NCBI GenBank assembly: GCA_015179045.1
Contig: WHUZ01000001.1
Coordinates: 1,984,001-2,048,000 of the forward strand
Direction: 5' to 3'
DNA length: 64,000 nucleotides
Source of the DNA: Kalaharituber pfeilii
Lineage: Eukaryota; Ascomycota; Pezizomycetes; Pezizales; Pezizaceae
The stretch's first letter is position 1; the number at the start of each line of letters is the position of its first letter. Positions 47,561 through 58,520 of this stretch are shown piece by piece. The translations under genes were made by a program, and so were the position numbers. The notes beneath the pieces were generated by a model, which searched no databases, had not been told where the DNA came from, and saw only the letters and a list, made by a program, of their open reading frames with translations.

Positions 47561-48449
47561 TACAGTACCTAGACAAAAGTGTACGTCACACCCTCACGAT
47601 GCAATAATAGGAAAAGCGCATATGCGCTGCATTGATCTCTGTATTCAACAGGAAGAGATCGCCTTTGCATCATCAGGAGTAATTCATAAGATACTGGACA
47701 AGTGTACACTCTAAATACAGTAAATACGGTACCCCAGATATGAGTTCGCTATAGTTCATTGATGAGTTATCATTCTCATGTCTTTGAATATGATACTTGA
47801 CCTTAAGATGGCTAACAACGAGCTTCTAACTTCACTGTCAGCACTTTCACTCTCCAGTGATACAGAAAAAGAGAAAGAGCTTTTGGATGTTGGTAAAGAT
47901 AGAATTACTGCCTTATTCGAGCTGGATTTAAGCGTTATCTGATCAACATTCATTTGATACAAGCCGGACCTTCAGTTATCAATCCGGCACCAGCGGAGAA
48001 TTGAATGACTGCTGGAATCAGCAGATCCCCCAAGCAGTTTCAAGGCACTCTATAAGTATGCCATATGGGTTGCAGCAGCATTGAAGGCGAAGGGCTGTTA
48101 TCTAAGTATTAGTGGTTGGAGTTGAGCAGCTTTTGGGGTATTTCGAGCGACCTGGAAGTCTTGTTGCTGGTACAGTATTCTGCTGATGTAGTCTCCTGTT
48201 AATGCATGTTTAGCTGATTTCTTTTGCCTTATAATTTAGATATATGAGTATATACATATTTACCTGACAGTTTGCATATGTATTGGAGTTAGGTTTAATC
48301 TTTTTTTTCTTAATCATGGTATTAGTTATGAGATATTCAGAGTGTTCTTGTATTTTTCCTATTGCATCACGAACGTCAATGCATGCATATGCGCTTTTAG
48401 CATTATTGCATAGTGAGGGGGTGGCGTACATTTTTGTCTAGGTACTGTA
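47561..48449. mobile_element. DNA transposon relic with about 75-bp terminal inverted repeats (TACAGTACCTAGACAAAA)
   Basis: The left end TACAGTACCTAGACAAAAGT and the reverse complement of the right end TACAGTACCTAGACAAAAAT continue as inverted repeats for about 75 bp with around eight mismatches. They include CCTCACGATGCAATAAT versus CCTCACTATGCAATAAT and AAAAGCGCATATGC at both ends. The first and last two bases are TA, so TA target-site duplication is likely (Tc1/mariner, Fot1-like). It is 889 bp. Inside, a 67-codon plus-strand stretch (MANNELLTSLSALSLSSDTE, about 47804-47940) is protein-like and may be a transposase tail. No DDE signature was found. Confidence 0.85.
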
Positions 48450-49540
48450 TGTGAATCAGAGCAAAACCCGTGCCAGTGGTAGTTGACTGCAAGATAAAAT
48501 AGAACTGAGACGCAGAAATAATGAAAAAGGATTTTTAAACCGTACTCTAACCGACCACTAACCAACGCAGCATCTCGCAAATAAAGAGAGTCCAACATTG
48601 CCTTGGCCTACAAATGGGGAATCAAGTTTGACCATTTCAAAGTAGTGTAAGTCCCCTTTGCCAACATTTCGAATACTAATCAAAGACTCCACAGCTATAA
48701 AAAGCCGTGCCAACAGCTACGGTGCCGAGCCTATCCCAACGCTAACCCCAGTCATCCGGAGGATTGTATGGAACACTGTGAGAATCTCATCCGAACGGAA
48801 CACGACAGCGAAGGCCCAGTACAATTTGTTTTTCTCGATGGTTTTGTCTTCTGACCATTTGAATGATAGCTTCCGAAAGCATGAATACACCGTGGCCAAT
48901 AGAGCAAGGATTTCTTTTTTTTTGTTAGGTTGGGGGGGTTGGGGTGTACCCTACACACAGGCACCCAGTTGGCCTCAGTCCGCTTTCTGGCACCGTCAGG
49001 CCTCGGCCACAACACTCACATTTGGCATCTCATCTTTGCAATCTAGGGGTTGGACAACCTGGAGCTCGTGGGCATTTGGTATTATTCTATCAGTGTTTTA
49101 TTGTGAGTATAACTTCGAAGCATTATGGTTGACAATTCCATGCAGCCTTGAGTCTGTTTCCTATATGGCAATCATTTTGTATAAATGGTTACCTATTATG
49201 CATGCATATCGCTATGATAGTGACAAAGGAATATGTGGATCATTTCCAAATAGAGTAAGGATTTCCTGTACTACTAGTAAACTGATCCAGCAGTCTTGGC
49301 ACGTTGCATTTTTCAGCTCTCCCATACAAAGTGCCTCCTTTTCAATCTGCTTCTACATACTCATTAATTTTTTTTTTTTTTTTTTTGGATAGAGGACATT
49401 AAAATGTAGAGCAGACAAAATACTACGTATTAATGTCCTTTAGGTTTCAATCAGATGTGGTTTGATAGTATAGTAGCACTTCAAACGTGGTGGCTATAAG
49501 TGGTCCCTTATAGGTGCACTCCACGATAAATTTATTCAGC
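48450..49540. other. Intergenic, no gene seen
   Basis: A 244-codon plus-strand frame (48658-49392) has low similarity to any protein and runs into a T tract (near 49366-49387). It was not called. No RNA gene was seen. Confidence 0.4.
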
Positions 49541-50042
49541 TACAGGTAAAGTCTACTTGCTATAGTGAAATATCGGGGGGGGCGAACCTCAGTACTGCCC
49601 TATGTAATAGCCTTAGAAGAGCGGTGATTTAATCTAAGATATCTCAATACAAAAACGAAACAAAAACGTTTAGTGTATCTGACTGCTTCAATATCAGAGA
49701 CATTGAAGATAATGCCATTGGCTTGCCATTGGGATTAGGAAATGATTTGCATAACTCTTCTGAAATCATTTCTCCTGCCCCACTTCCTGGGGAGCGTGTC
49801 ATATCTTCCATTTCTCTAGAGCTGGGTGTCCAAAGCTGCGTTGAGAAGATATGATATTGGCGGTCTGGAATTCGCACTTGAAATCTGAATATCATACACC
49901 AAAAATTTCCGCATTTGACAATTTTTTTCACCTTCTGCCTACCTTTGGGGGAAGCACGTGAGCCTCGCTATAATGAAAACAGGCTATAGTGAAGAAAACT
50001 GGTCAGATTCTTGGCCTTCATTATAGCCAGGGTGACCTGCAG
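49541..50042. mobile_element. CTATAGTGAA-family repeat with a conserved 95-residue frame (copy C)
   Basis: The left end is TACAGGTAAAGTCTACTTGC followed by TATAGTGAAA. The right end is TTCATTATAGCCAGGGTGAC followed by CTGC. Internally the minus strand (49931-49644) encodes KKIVKCGNFWCMIFRFQVRI, then PSSREMEDMTRSPGSGAGEM and FPNPNGKPMALSSMSLILKQ, ending SDTLNVFVSFLY. Copy D (54972-55454) has the same structure in inverted orientation, 5 kb away. Homology runs at least 15 bp past the left TIR into AATAAATTTATTCAG, so the true ends may be further out. I could not identify the product. Confidence 0.75.
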
Positions 50043-50158
50043 TATGCATAAATGCGCTACTACAGCTAGCAAGAGGTAGGTATCGCTTAATTACATGGTT
50101 CGTGCGCAGCTTCTATGGTAATCTAAAATCCAGCCCAATCCCAAGCTTCTAGAACGTT

Positions 50159-51555
50159 TCATTCAACCAAATTCTCCGATGTGTCATTCTCATTCAGAGA
50201 CTTCAAGTTGCTTAATGTCGTTTCAGCAATGTTGTTCAAGGCTTCCTTAGTAAGGAAGGCCTGGTGTCCACTAAACCATTATTGTTAAAAATCAGGGCCG
50301 ATTCGCCGGACTGCCAACTAATTTGGGCATCTCGGTTTTATAAGTGAACTACTTACGTGATGAAGACATTATAGAATGAAATCAATCTGCTGAGATTGTC
50401 ATCGTAAATGATCTTTGAACTTGAGTCGCCAAAGAAATACTCCGCCTCCTTCTCATATACATCAAGGCCGACAGCGCCGATGTGACCACTTTTCAATGCA
50501 CTAGTGGCGATTTCCATTTAATAAAATGCACAAGATCTGAAGTTTCAGCGACAGCTCACCTTATCAACGCAGTGGCATCAATCAATGCACCTCTGGATGT
50601 ATTGATGAGAACAACGCCTTTCCTAGTTTGGGATAAAGTATTTTCATCCAAAATATGATATGTGCTATCCATCAAAGGACAATGCAAGCTGATGATATCC
50701 GACGTCCGTAGAAGTTCTTCCAAAGTACTGACATATTTAATCCCATGCTCGGCAGCTGCCTTTTCGTTTGGATATACATCATAAGCAATGACATTGCAGG
50801 AGAATCCTTATCACAAATTTCCATTAACACTTTGTAAACCTTGAACAAATTCAAATTGGATTATTTGCGTATCCTACCTTTGCTTAGGATTTTTCCTGTG
50901 AGAAGTCCAATTCTGCCGGTTCCTATGATACCAACTGTTTTACCTGCCAAATTGAATCCAAGAAGGCCTAGAATGAACAAAAGTCAATTAGTGTATATTT
51001 ACTTATAGTATCGGCTTTCCAAGTTACTACCATCTAGCAGAAAATTTCCTTCTCGGACACGGTTGTATGCTTTGTGGTACTTGCGCACAACAGTCATAAT
51101 CATACCGACTGTGAATTCTGCCACGGATTGTGGCGAGTACGCAGGCACGCGGGCTACTTTAATACCAAGTTCTTTTGCTTTCTTCAGGTCGACATTGTTG
51201 AATCCCGCACATCGCATTGCGATGTACTTAACGCCATTATTTGCTAACTCTTGAAGAACCTGAATAGATTTTAGTTCGGTATCCCGTACACTAGTTTCTT
51301 GAATTTTCACTGACTTCAGCATCCGCTATATCGTTGACAAATATACAAATTGCTTCATAGCCCGCTGATAATGCGGCAGTCTTCACATCTAATCCCACTT
51401 TGAGGTAGTTGAGCTGCACATAACCATCGTGGTTTGTTTCATCAAACGATTCGATATCGTACTGTTGTTAAGAAAGCAAAATATCAGTGTACAGTTCCCG
51501 CATAACCGACTCCAGGGATACTTACTCCCTTCGCACTATAGACAGCAACCTTCAT
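50159..51555 (-). CDS. D-lactate dehydrogenase-like 2-hydroxyacid dehydrogenase
   Basis: This NAD-dependent enzyme reduces 2-oxoacids such as pyruvate to the D-hydroxyacid. It is read on the minus strand from ATG 51555 with several introns. Exon 1 is [10 protein letters not shown]. Later exons give [20 protein letters not shown] (substrate-binding Arg region), [40 protein letters not shown] (Rossmann GxGxxG), [10 protein letters not shown] (cofactor Asp selecting NAD), [27 protein letters not shown] (catalytic Arg), and [14 protein letters not shown] with the catalytic Glu. Next is the [13 protein letters not shown] stretch with the catalytic His, and it ends [11 protein letters not shown]. 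All catalytic residues are present. The frame stays open across exons, so it looks intact. The EYFF segment after the YEKE motif is typical of fermentative LdhA-type enzymes. It lies alone in a transposon-rich tract, flanked by copy C. Confidence 0.88.
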
Positions 51556-54322
51556 TTTGACAGCGTAGGTGGATGCGACCACAATAGAAAATGAAGCCTT
51601 TTTTCAATTGATTGTTGTGATAAAATTCTCGAGTAGAGTGTTGGATGCTGGTTCATGAAAAGTACACTAGTTTATGGGTTGCCACATTGTAGTATATATA
51701 CCTAGTCCGCTTCCGAAAACAGAACTGCACAAAAGTAGCGTGGAAAAAAATCCTGCGACAATATGCTAGATCGTACCATGATGCAGCACGACATACGAGT
51801 GTTGCCTGTTCTATTTCCGAGAACTCTGTGTTGCCTTGTTCTTGACCTCATACCCAGTTGTTTTAATCGGAATCTAATTGCATTCATGAACGCATTGATG
51901 AATAAGATGCATTGTGTCTTATCGGGGCTGCAGGAATCTGTAGCAAGCATGGTCCACGAGGCACAGGCAAACGGCAAGCCACCCATACATCTGGACAACT
52001 CAACTCCCTTCCCAATGGCCTGATGTCTAGGCTTAGGCTGGAATGTTGATATAGCGTGGGGCCTTTGTGAGGTGATACAATGAGAGCGTCTTTGACTGAA
52101 ATTAGAAGCTCTGCGCCTCAGCTGGAACAACCCGTTCGCTGCCATGCCTGCAAAGTACATCCTTGAAAAGTGCTCTAGTTAGAGCTTTGGAGAGCATGTG
52201 CCCTGGTTTGATCTAGTTTGGCCCCTGATTCCGTACTGCATGTGCCCTGCTTTTCTCCAAGTGCCAGGCACTTACCAGGGTATAGTGATGCTAAAACAGC
52301 GGCATTAACATTGAATCATAGAGTAAACATCAAGATTGACGAGCACGTTACATCCCGGAACATAATCTCAAATCCCTGTAGGTGATTGGGTGAAAAGATG
52401 TCATATCTTCAGATATGTGCCCATGATATGATACCGAGACCATCCATGATATTGATGTATAACCTAAGGTATACCAGATTTATTGCATTTCTTGACCATT
52501 GAATTTCCAGTCTAGCTATGTTGTTAGAATGAGGCGTATACTCGTTAGGCATATTCAAATTTGACTCTAACGATTTCGTTATACACAAATCTGCTCAGTC
52601 ACACTTCCAGCATGAACGAAATTGATGCTGTTAGATAGCCCCAGAAGTCCTATGCCAGTCTATGCTACTTACAAGGTTCCAATTGCTGCGGATGTTGGAA
52701 AAAGACATTAAATCTTACTTTGCATCCCCTGTTAGAACTAAGTAGTGTTCAGCTCAGGATCGGCACGAGACTACGCATGATGCGCCAAAAACCTTTTTTA
52801 TATGTGTAGGGCGAGAAGCAGCCTGTGATATTAACAACAGGCAACCCGCACGGGAACGCAAGTAAGCGGGACTGTAGAAGTACCTCTAGCAAAGCTGAAG
52901 GGTGCCAGTACTTAAATTATTGACAGCCGAATAATTGACATGGTTAGAAACTGTACCTAGCAGTTCAAGTGACTCTCCACTTCCTGAGCGCCAGTCGTAC
53001 GTTCGTTCTGCCAGTTATCCACAATTTCAGTCAATCCAGGTGGGAGAGAACTCTATCCGTCGTCTTGCAACGTTGGGCCCCTCTGATTATACATGTGATC
53101 TTGCGACCATATTGCCCAGTTCAACTCCTCATGTCAGTATGCAGTCCATGTTAAAGATGCTGTCAGAGGGGCTGAAGGAGGGACAGTGGAACGGGGGGTG
53201 AGGGGTAGGATGGGGCGATGGGATGCGGCGGGGAGTTGTGACAAACGGCTGTCTGGAGACTAGAGGGTAGTGTGCCAGATTAGTTGAGAGGAGTGGGTTT
53301 CTGTTAGTCTGGTAAGCACGACCAGATTTCTGTGTATGTTGCGAACTAAACTATGCTTTATGCCCAGCATTTCTAATGCTGGAGGTTACCACGAGCGCCA
53401 TGGAGAGGTAGGGTCCCGGTTCGAATCCGAGCTGGGGAAGAGGGTTGAGCGTCTTAGCTTGGTTCAAGTGAACATCAATTCGGAGTTTTCATGGCATGGA
53501 ATTCTAGCCTATAGGTTTACGATCGAAATCAGACAGCATGTAATGAATCCTCCATCCCGTCTGGACGAGAATAGTACTTAATTTAAAATCTTTGATGTTA
53601 ACTATGGGAGCCTGTCTGGTGGGTGTTGTCTATAGTTGACTTCTTAGGTCATAACAAATTATAAATTGGAAAATAACTGTATACTTACATCAATCAACAA
53701 CATTCTCCTTGCAATCAATTGGTTTACACTTTCACTTCCGTCCACAACCTGACGAGATCTATGCTAAGCAAGGAATGCTCTAGCCGAATAGTTAATCGGA
53801 ACCTTGTGGGAAACTGATAGCAATGTTCGCTACTCATTGCATTCTAATCGTTCGGGAACGCTTAGCTTACCCGCTAAACTTTCCAACAATACCGGTGTGA
53901 GCTTTGAGTCCTACCGGGGATTACCGATATATACTGACTGTGTGAGTTAGCCAAAGTTGAAGATACAGAATCCTATGAAGCCAATCTTCCCCGTGAGAAC
54001 TCAAGTTCGGGCCAAGTCATCAAAACTCAAACATGTAGAACAAGCAATCATACTTTGTTTTGAAATTATGCTAAGCAATTTATGCTAAAGGTTGGCAAGG
54101 GCCATAAGCTATAGTCTTGTCCCCAAGCAATTTTGCTGCGCATGAGATATACAATTTGAAATCGAACATTTAACAAAGGTGGACAAAGACTTCAACAGGA
54201 TGGAAAAGAGGCTTACTGCGAGTAGGACACGGATTAACCGATGGATGATTCTACTAGCATAATTAGCGCTGAGCGTTACTTTTGTTACAAAAATATTTCC
54301 AGACTAACTAACGGGTGTACCG
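51556..54322. other. Gene-free region, 2.8 kb
   Basis: No frame with family resemblance was found on either strand. A tRNA-like B-box GGTTCGAATCC lies at 53419 with some pairing around it (see rejected items). It should contain the promoter of the dehydrogenase at its left end. Confidence 0.5.
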
Positions 54323-54802
54323 CAGTTACACGTTGCTATACCGGACGACCGAAATCCAACACTTTCTGTCCGGTTTAACCTAGCGTCCGGTATAACAAAT
54401 TTTTGCAGGGGTGCCTGCCAGGGGGTTAAAGAACTGAGTAAGCCAATTGAGAGATACAATATGCCTAGAGACTGGTATTCCAGCGGGTACTCTCTTCTCA
54501 ATCTCCCAAGATATTACAGAACTTTGAACATTGAATTCAAGATATTGAGAATACTTCAATAATACCACTATAATACACAGAAGGTACAAAAGAAGTTTCA
54601 TAGTTGAGGCCTTCATCCAGTTCAGCTAGTTAGTTCGTATGTAATTTAAATTTAAAAGTCTATAGTTTTGTTGTCCGGTTCGGTTTAACTGGGTGTCCGG
54701 TATAGCTAATTTTTTTGTAAGTAATTTGCAAAAACCGTCAAGGGTCGTCCGGTATATCAAGGTTTCCAGTTTCACGAGGTCCAGTATAGCTAGGTAAAAC
54801 TG
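54323..54802. mobile_element. MITE with GTCCGGTATAGC terminal inverted repeats (copy 2)
   Basis: Same family and orientation as 7687-8129. The left end is CAGTTACACGTTGCTATACC and the body repeats GTCCGGTTTAACCTAGCGTC, GAGACTGGTATTCCAGCGGG and AAAAACCGTCAAGGGTCGTC of copy 1. It is longer (480 bp) because of a CAAATTTTTG insertion near 54398 and an extra segment (GGTTTCCAGTTTCACGAGGT) near the right end. It has no coding capacity. Confidence 0.82.
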
Positions 54803-54971
54803 TAGTTGCTTCTCAAAGGTGGTTTATGGCATGATCCAGAAGGTCTAAGAGGGCATGAGAACGATATGAGTTGATTGGCTCCGGGGCTGTGTTGATGCGA
54901 ATTTCCTTTTGTCTTAAAGAATGGAATTTTCTTAGCTAGTACAATAGAAAGTATCAGAAAAGCTAATTATT

Positions 54972-55454
54972 GAAGGCCAAGATTCTGACCGGTTGTTTTT
55001 AGCTTTCACTATAGCGAGGGGTCACGTGCTGCCCCAAGGTTGGCAGGGGCGAAAAAAAATTGTTAAATGCGGAAATTTTCAGTGTATGATATTCAGTAGT
55101 CTGGTGCAAATATACAGTTCCTCACCAGACCGCCAATATCATGTCTCCTTAACGCCGCTTTGGATGCCCAGCTCTAGAGAGATGGAAGGTAAGTCACGCT
55201 TGCCAGGAAGTGGGACAGTGCCCAGCAGAAATGATTTCAGAAGAGGTATGCAAATTGTTTCCTAATCCCGATGGCAAGCCAATGGCATTATCTTCAATGT
55301 CTATGGTATTGAAGCAGTCAGATACACTAAAGGTATTTTTTTCCTTTTTGCATTGAGTATCTTGAATTAAATCACAACTCTGCTAAGCCTACTACATAAG
55401 GCAGTACTGAGGCTACCCCCGGTTTTTCACTATAGCAAATAGACTTTACCTGTA
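54972..55454. mobile_element. CTATAGTGAA-family repeat with a conserved reading frame (copy D, inverted)
   Basis: This copy is in opposite orientation to copy C. The left end GAAGGCCAAGATTCTGACCG is the reverse complement of the right end of C. The right end TAGACTTTACCTGTAGCTGA matches the left end of C. The plus strand encodes KKIVKCGNFQCMIFSS, PDRQYHVSLTPLWMPSSREM and, after a frame change near 55260, FPNPDGKPMALSSMS and QSDTLKVFFSFLH. The frame is broken here. A few CTATAG words continue to about 55525, with a further TTCACTATAGCCAGGGCTGA end. Confidence 0.72.
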
Positions 55455-55525
55455 GCTGAATAAATTAGTCCTGAAAAGTTCTTCATTTTCACTATAGCGC
55501 TTCTTTTCACTATAGCCAGGGCTGA

Positions 55526-56394
55526 GGATAGTCATATAGTATTTAGTGTATGCTATCCTTTGCTATGCAAGGGGGGTGTAGAAAGCTATACTATCTCTGC
55601 ATATCATTGAATTACAAAAGGTGTATATATGGTGTGGCCATCAAGTATCCTCCAAATATTCAGTTGCGCCTGCTGTATATTCTGCAATTTACCTCATGTT
55701 GCATGTGGAAGTTGTACGAGGAGGAGTGCAAAGAGATCGGTCACTAATAGGTGCATGAGTAAACGCCAAACGAACAACGAGTGGTGGCGAATTAGTTAAG
55801 CAAGCCTCTCCCAAATATCTACAGGATGTAGAAGAGGGCCTTCCGGGGCAAATAGACTCAGTTCGTTGATCCTGGCAGTGAAAGCTTAGGTGAAACGGGA
55901 TCAAAAAGTTGTCGATGTGTTGTTTGCTGATGCCAGGGTGAGAGAGTTGGGAGTTAGTGAATTGTAGACCAGACTTATATTCCATTTTTGAAGTAAGCTC
56001 TTCAAATCATGGATATTCATTAAGTAAGATGCTGACAGGGGTTCTTGCTAGTCACTTATCCAACTCGGAGTCAAAAAGCGTATTATCCAGGACGACTCTC
56101 AGAAGAGCTTGGGAGGTTAAGGATTGTTGTAGCATAGGCTGTATAGCAGCAACATTCGAATTTGCAATCAAAGACATGTTTCCCGATTGCTTGGCAACGA
56201 AAATGCTGGAATGTTACCAGAAACGGAGGCAATTGGCGCAGCCTCTGCTCTGATACGGTGATTGCTCGCACTCCCCAATACTTAAGTTTATACGATGATA
56301 GTTGCCGACTACTTTTAACTAGTTGATGTCCGACGATATTAATTTTGGTCAATATCACTTGCATCAATTGACCTCGCGCAATATATGAAGCTGG
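55526..56394. other. Gene-free, decayed sequence
   Basis: A 98-codon plus-strand frame (55957-56253) has a protein-like composition and could be a further decayed part of the MutS relic that follows, but I could not align it to MSH2 with confidence. No intact gene is present. Confidence 0.35.
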
Positions 56395-56975
56395 ATGCAG
56401 CGATGCTAAAAATTCTCAATCTTAGTTTAGTTTTTGCCCACGTGTCGGAAACATTATTCTCAAGGAAGCATGTCATCCGTGCAGGGAGGTTTAAGATGAC
56501 ATACAGTTCATTACCAACGCTTATGTTGACTCGACCCGTGGGAACTCGGAGTTCCTGATTACTACAGGTCCCAACATGGTGGTAAATCGACGTACATTCG
56601 ACAGATTGGAGTCATTGCCCTGATGGCTCAACCAGGCTGCTTTGTTCCTTGTTCTGAAGCTGAGCTTACAACATTCTAATTGTGATCTTGCTGGTGTGGG
56701 TGCAAGTGACTCTCAATTGAAAGGTGTTGTACCGTCATTGCCGAGAAGCTGAAGAGTGCTGCGACCTTGAAGTCCGCTACCTCAGAATCTCTCATCATCA
56801 TTGATGGCTATGGGCGTGGGACAAGCACGTATGACGGAGCATGGCAATCTCTGAGTGCATAGTCAAAGAAATCCAATGCTTTGCGATGTTCGCATCACGC
56901 TTCCACGAGCTGACTTTAGTTGGCAATTATCCTGAACTGAAGAACTTGCACACGAATCTAGGAGGTAATTTTTCT
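56395..56975 (+). pseudogene. MSH2 (MutS mismatch-repair ATPase) relic, C-terminal domain
   Basis: Reading across frames, the plus strand shows the MSH2 ATPase domain in order: LSLVFAHVS; SEFLIT followed by [19 protein letters not shown] from the phase after a one-base loss; [59 protein letters not shown] and NYPE. In the present sequence the Walker A reads GPNMVVNRR because one G of GGTGGTAAATCG is missing, and several other indels and stops break the frame. No full-length MSH2 lies in this window. The 3' two-fifths of the gene alone remain, so it is a truncated, decayed copy. The intact gene would be elsewhere in the genome. Confidence 0.85.
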
Positions 56976-57178
56976 TGGGTGGCGAATACCCAAAGCCTAT
57001 ATGCTTGAGAGTTACGAAGGGAAGAAGCTTATATAATTTCCTGGGGAGAGTTGTTCAGCTTCTGCTTTGTTGATACTATGGATGGGATGCTTTGCATAAT
57101 GTATTTTATCTTAACTTATTTGAGTGTATGAGTATCATGCTGGTAGCCGGCCACTTCTTGGTATATAGGAATTTGATA

Positions 57179-57822
57179 TATGGTGCCGGAAGTTAATAAT
57201 CAACATGAAATTTGCGACACAACCAACGCAACGCAAAACCTATCAGCAACCACAACCTGATATGAACTAAGGTAGAAATATCAAAAATCTATACTATTTG
57301 AGACGCTCTATCATTCTATGATATTTTCATGGCAAAATCTTTATTCGTTGTAAAACTGAAAAGGTTCAAAGTTTTTTTACTTTCTTAGGAAATGTAGCAA
57401 ATGTTACATGCCAAGCCCCATACAAATGGATTAGTCATCAAGAGGGTTCCCCCCTCTCGCACCGGCCTGTGACTCTTATATACATGGTTTTTTGAAGGCC
57501 TCTGTACCATATTGATGACCATCCTTATAGCCTGCATAATACGAAGACAGTTATTATAATAGAGATATCTGAAATAGAAAAAAGAGCTTCCGGTATAGTT
57601 TCTCATAGGCCTGCAATAGACTCTGGAAAAACCTTCTATGAGCGGTGCGAGCGTGGGAGCTGTAGACGTAAAGCGAGCGTGTACGGAGTAATGCGACCGT
57701 GTAAAGGTGACCGTGGCTTAAGGGTTCAACGATTGCAAGCAGCAAAATGACACATATGGTGCTGCTTACTAATGCTGGCCGGGAATGTTACAATATGTTG
57801 ATTATTAACTTCCGGCACCATA
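57179..57822. mobile_element. MITE with TGGTGCCGG terminal inverted repeats (copy 2)
   Basis: A 644-bp element with TA at each end. Left TATGGTGCCGGAAGTTAATA and the reverse complement of the right end are identical over 28 bp. It shares the outermost TATGGTGCCGG with 46289-46796. It has no coding capacity; the short minus-strand frames inside have no family match. Confidence 0.88.
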
Positions 57823-58520
57823 CCATTGCTATCGAGAGTTTCACGTGATATTGTGAACTAGCAAGGTACAGTAGAATGTTTTCCAAAAAGTATGCATAAT
57901 TGTCTGGGCACGAGCAAAATCGGTGTGCTGCCATACGGATACGGCCTGACTATATATATTAGTCTGTCTATAAATTGAACTTTAAGGTACTTCATAGCAT
58001 GAACTAAGCAATAGGCCGCCCAATGCATCACATCGCATACCTGCTACTTAGCAGTTAACAATGTACTAGTAGAGGTGCGGGATGTTACGCTCTATCATAG
58101 ATGGGGTTGAGGGGTGTAGCCATGTTCACTGCCACCACCCAGCTGGTTGGCCGATGCAACGGCTGTCATTTGCAATGTGGCCGCCCAGCTCCAAAGGGCA
58201 GGGGCCTTGGCATTGCACTAACTGCCAGGGCTGCTCTACTAGTATGCATATCGCACAGCATCCTCGCATTAGAAGTAAACAAACGGAGGAAACTGCGGAA
58301 AGACGGAGGCTTGAAATCTGGATAAATCTGCACGGCAACCGGCCTGTAAAGTACTCGTACAGCTGCGCTCTTGATCCGAACGGCATAGAAGGCGCATTCC
58401 AACAAAGCACGCCGAAACAGACATCATAGTGGATTTCTCCTGCGCCGATTGAGATAGGCCAATCAGACTAAGAGACAGGCATCCACAACACATCCCCCCT
58501 AGGGACGTCAAGTTTCCACG
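57823..58520. other. Intergenic, upstream of PCC1
   Basis: Several overlapping short frames at 58082-58429 have no family resemblance. GC content rises towards PCC1. No gene was seen. Confidence 0.4.

Noticed and set aside
48658..49392. 244-codon plus-strand frame
   Set aside because: It ends in poly-Phe from a T tract, no family motifs were found, and it lies in repeat-rich DNA. It is more likely a chance frame.
53361..53439. Possible tRNA: GGTTCGAATCC B box with flanking CCCAG / CTGGG pairing
   Set aside because: A T-arm with four of five pairs and a 6-of-7 acceptor can be drawn, but the D arm lacks the GG, and no proper five-pair anticodon stem with a seven-base loop fits. At best it is a tRNA pseudogene or SINE-like relic.
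58082..58429. Overlapping 70-115 codon frames on both strands upstream of PCC1
   Set aside because: All are shadows of one another in a moderately GC-rich spacer, and none has family resemblance.
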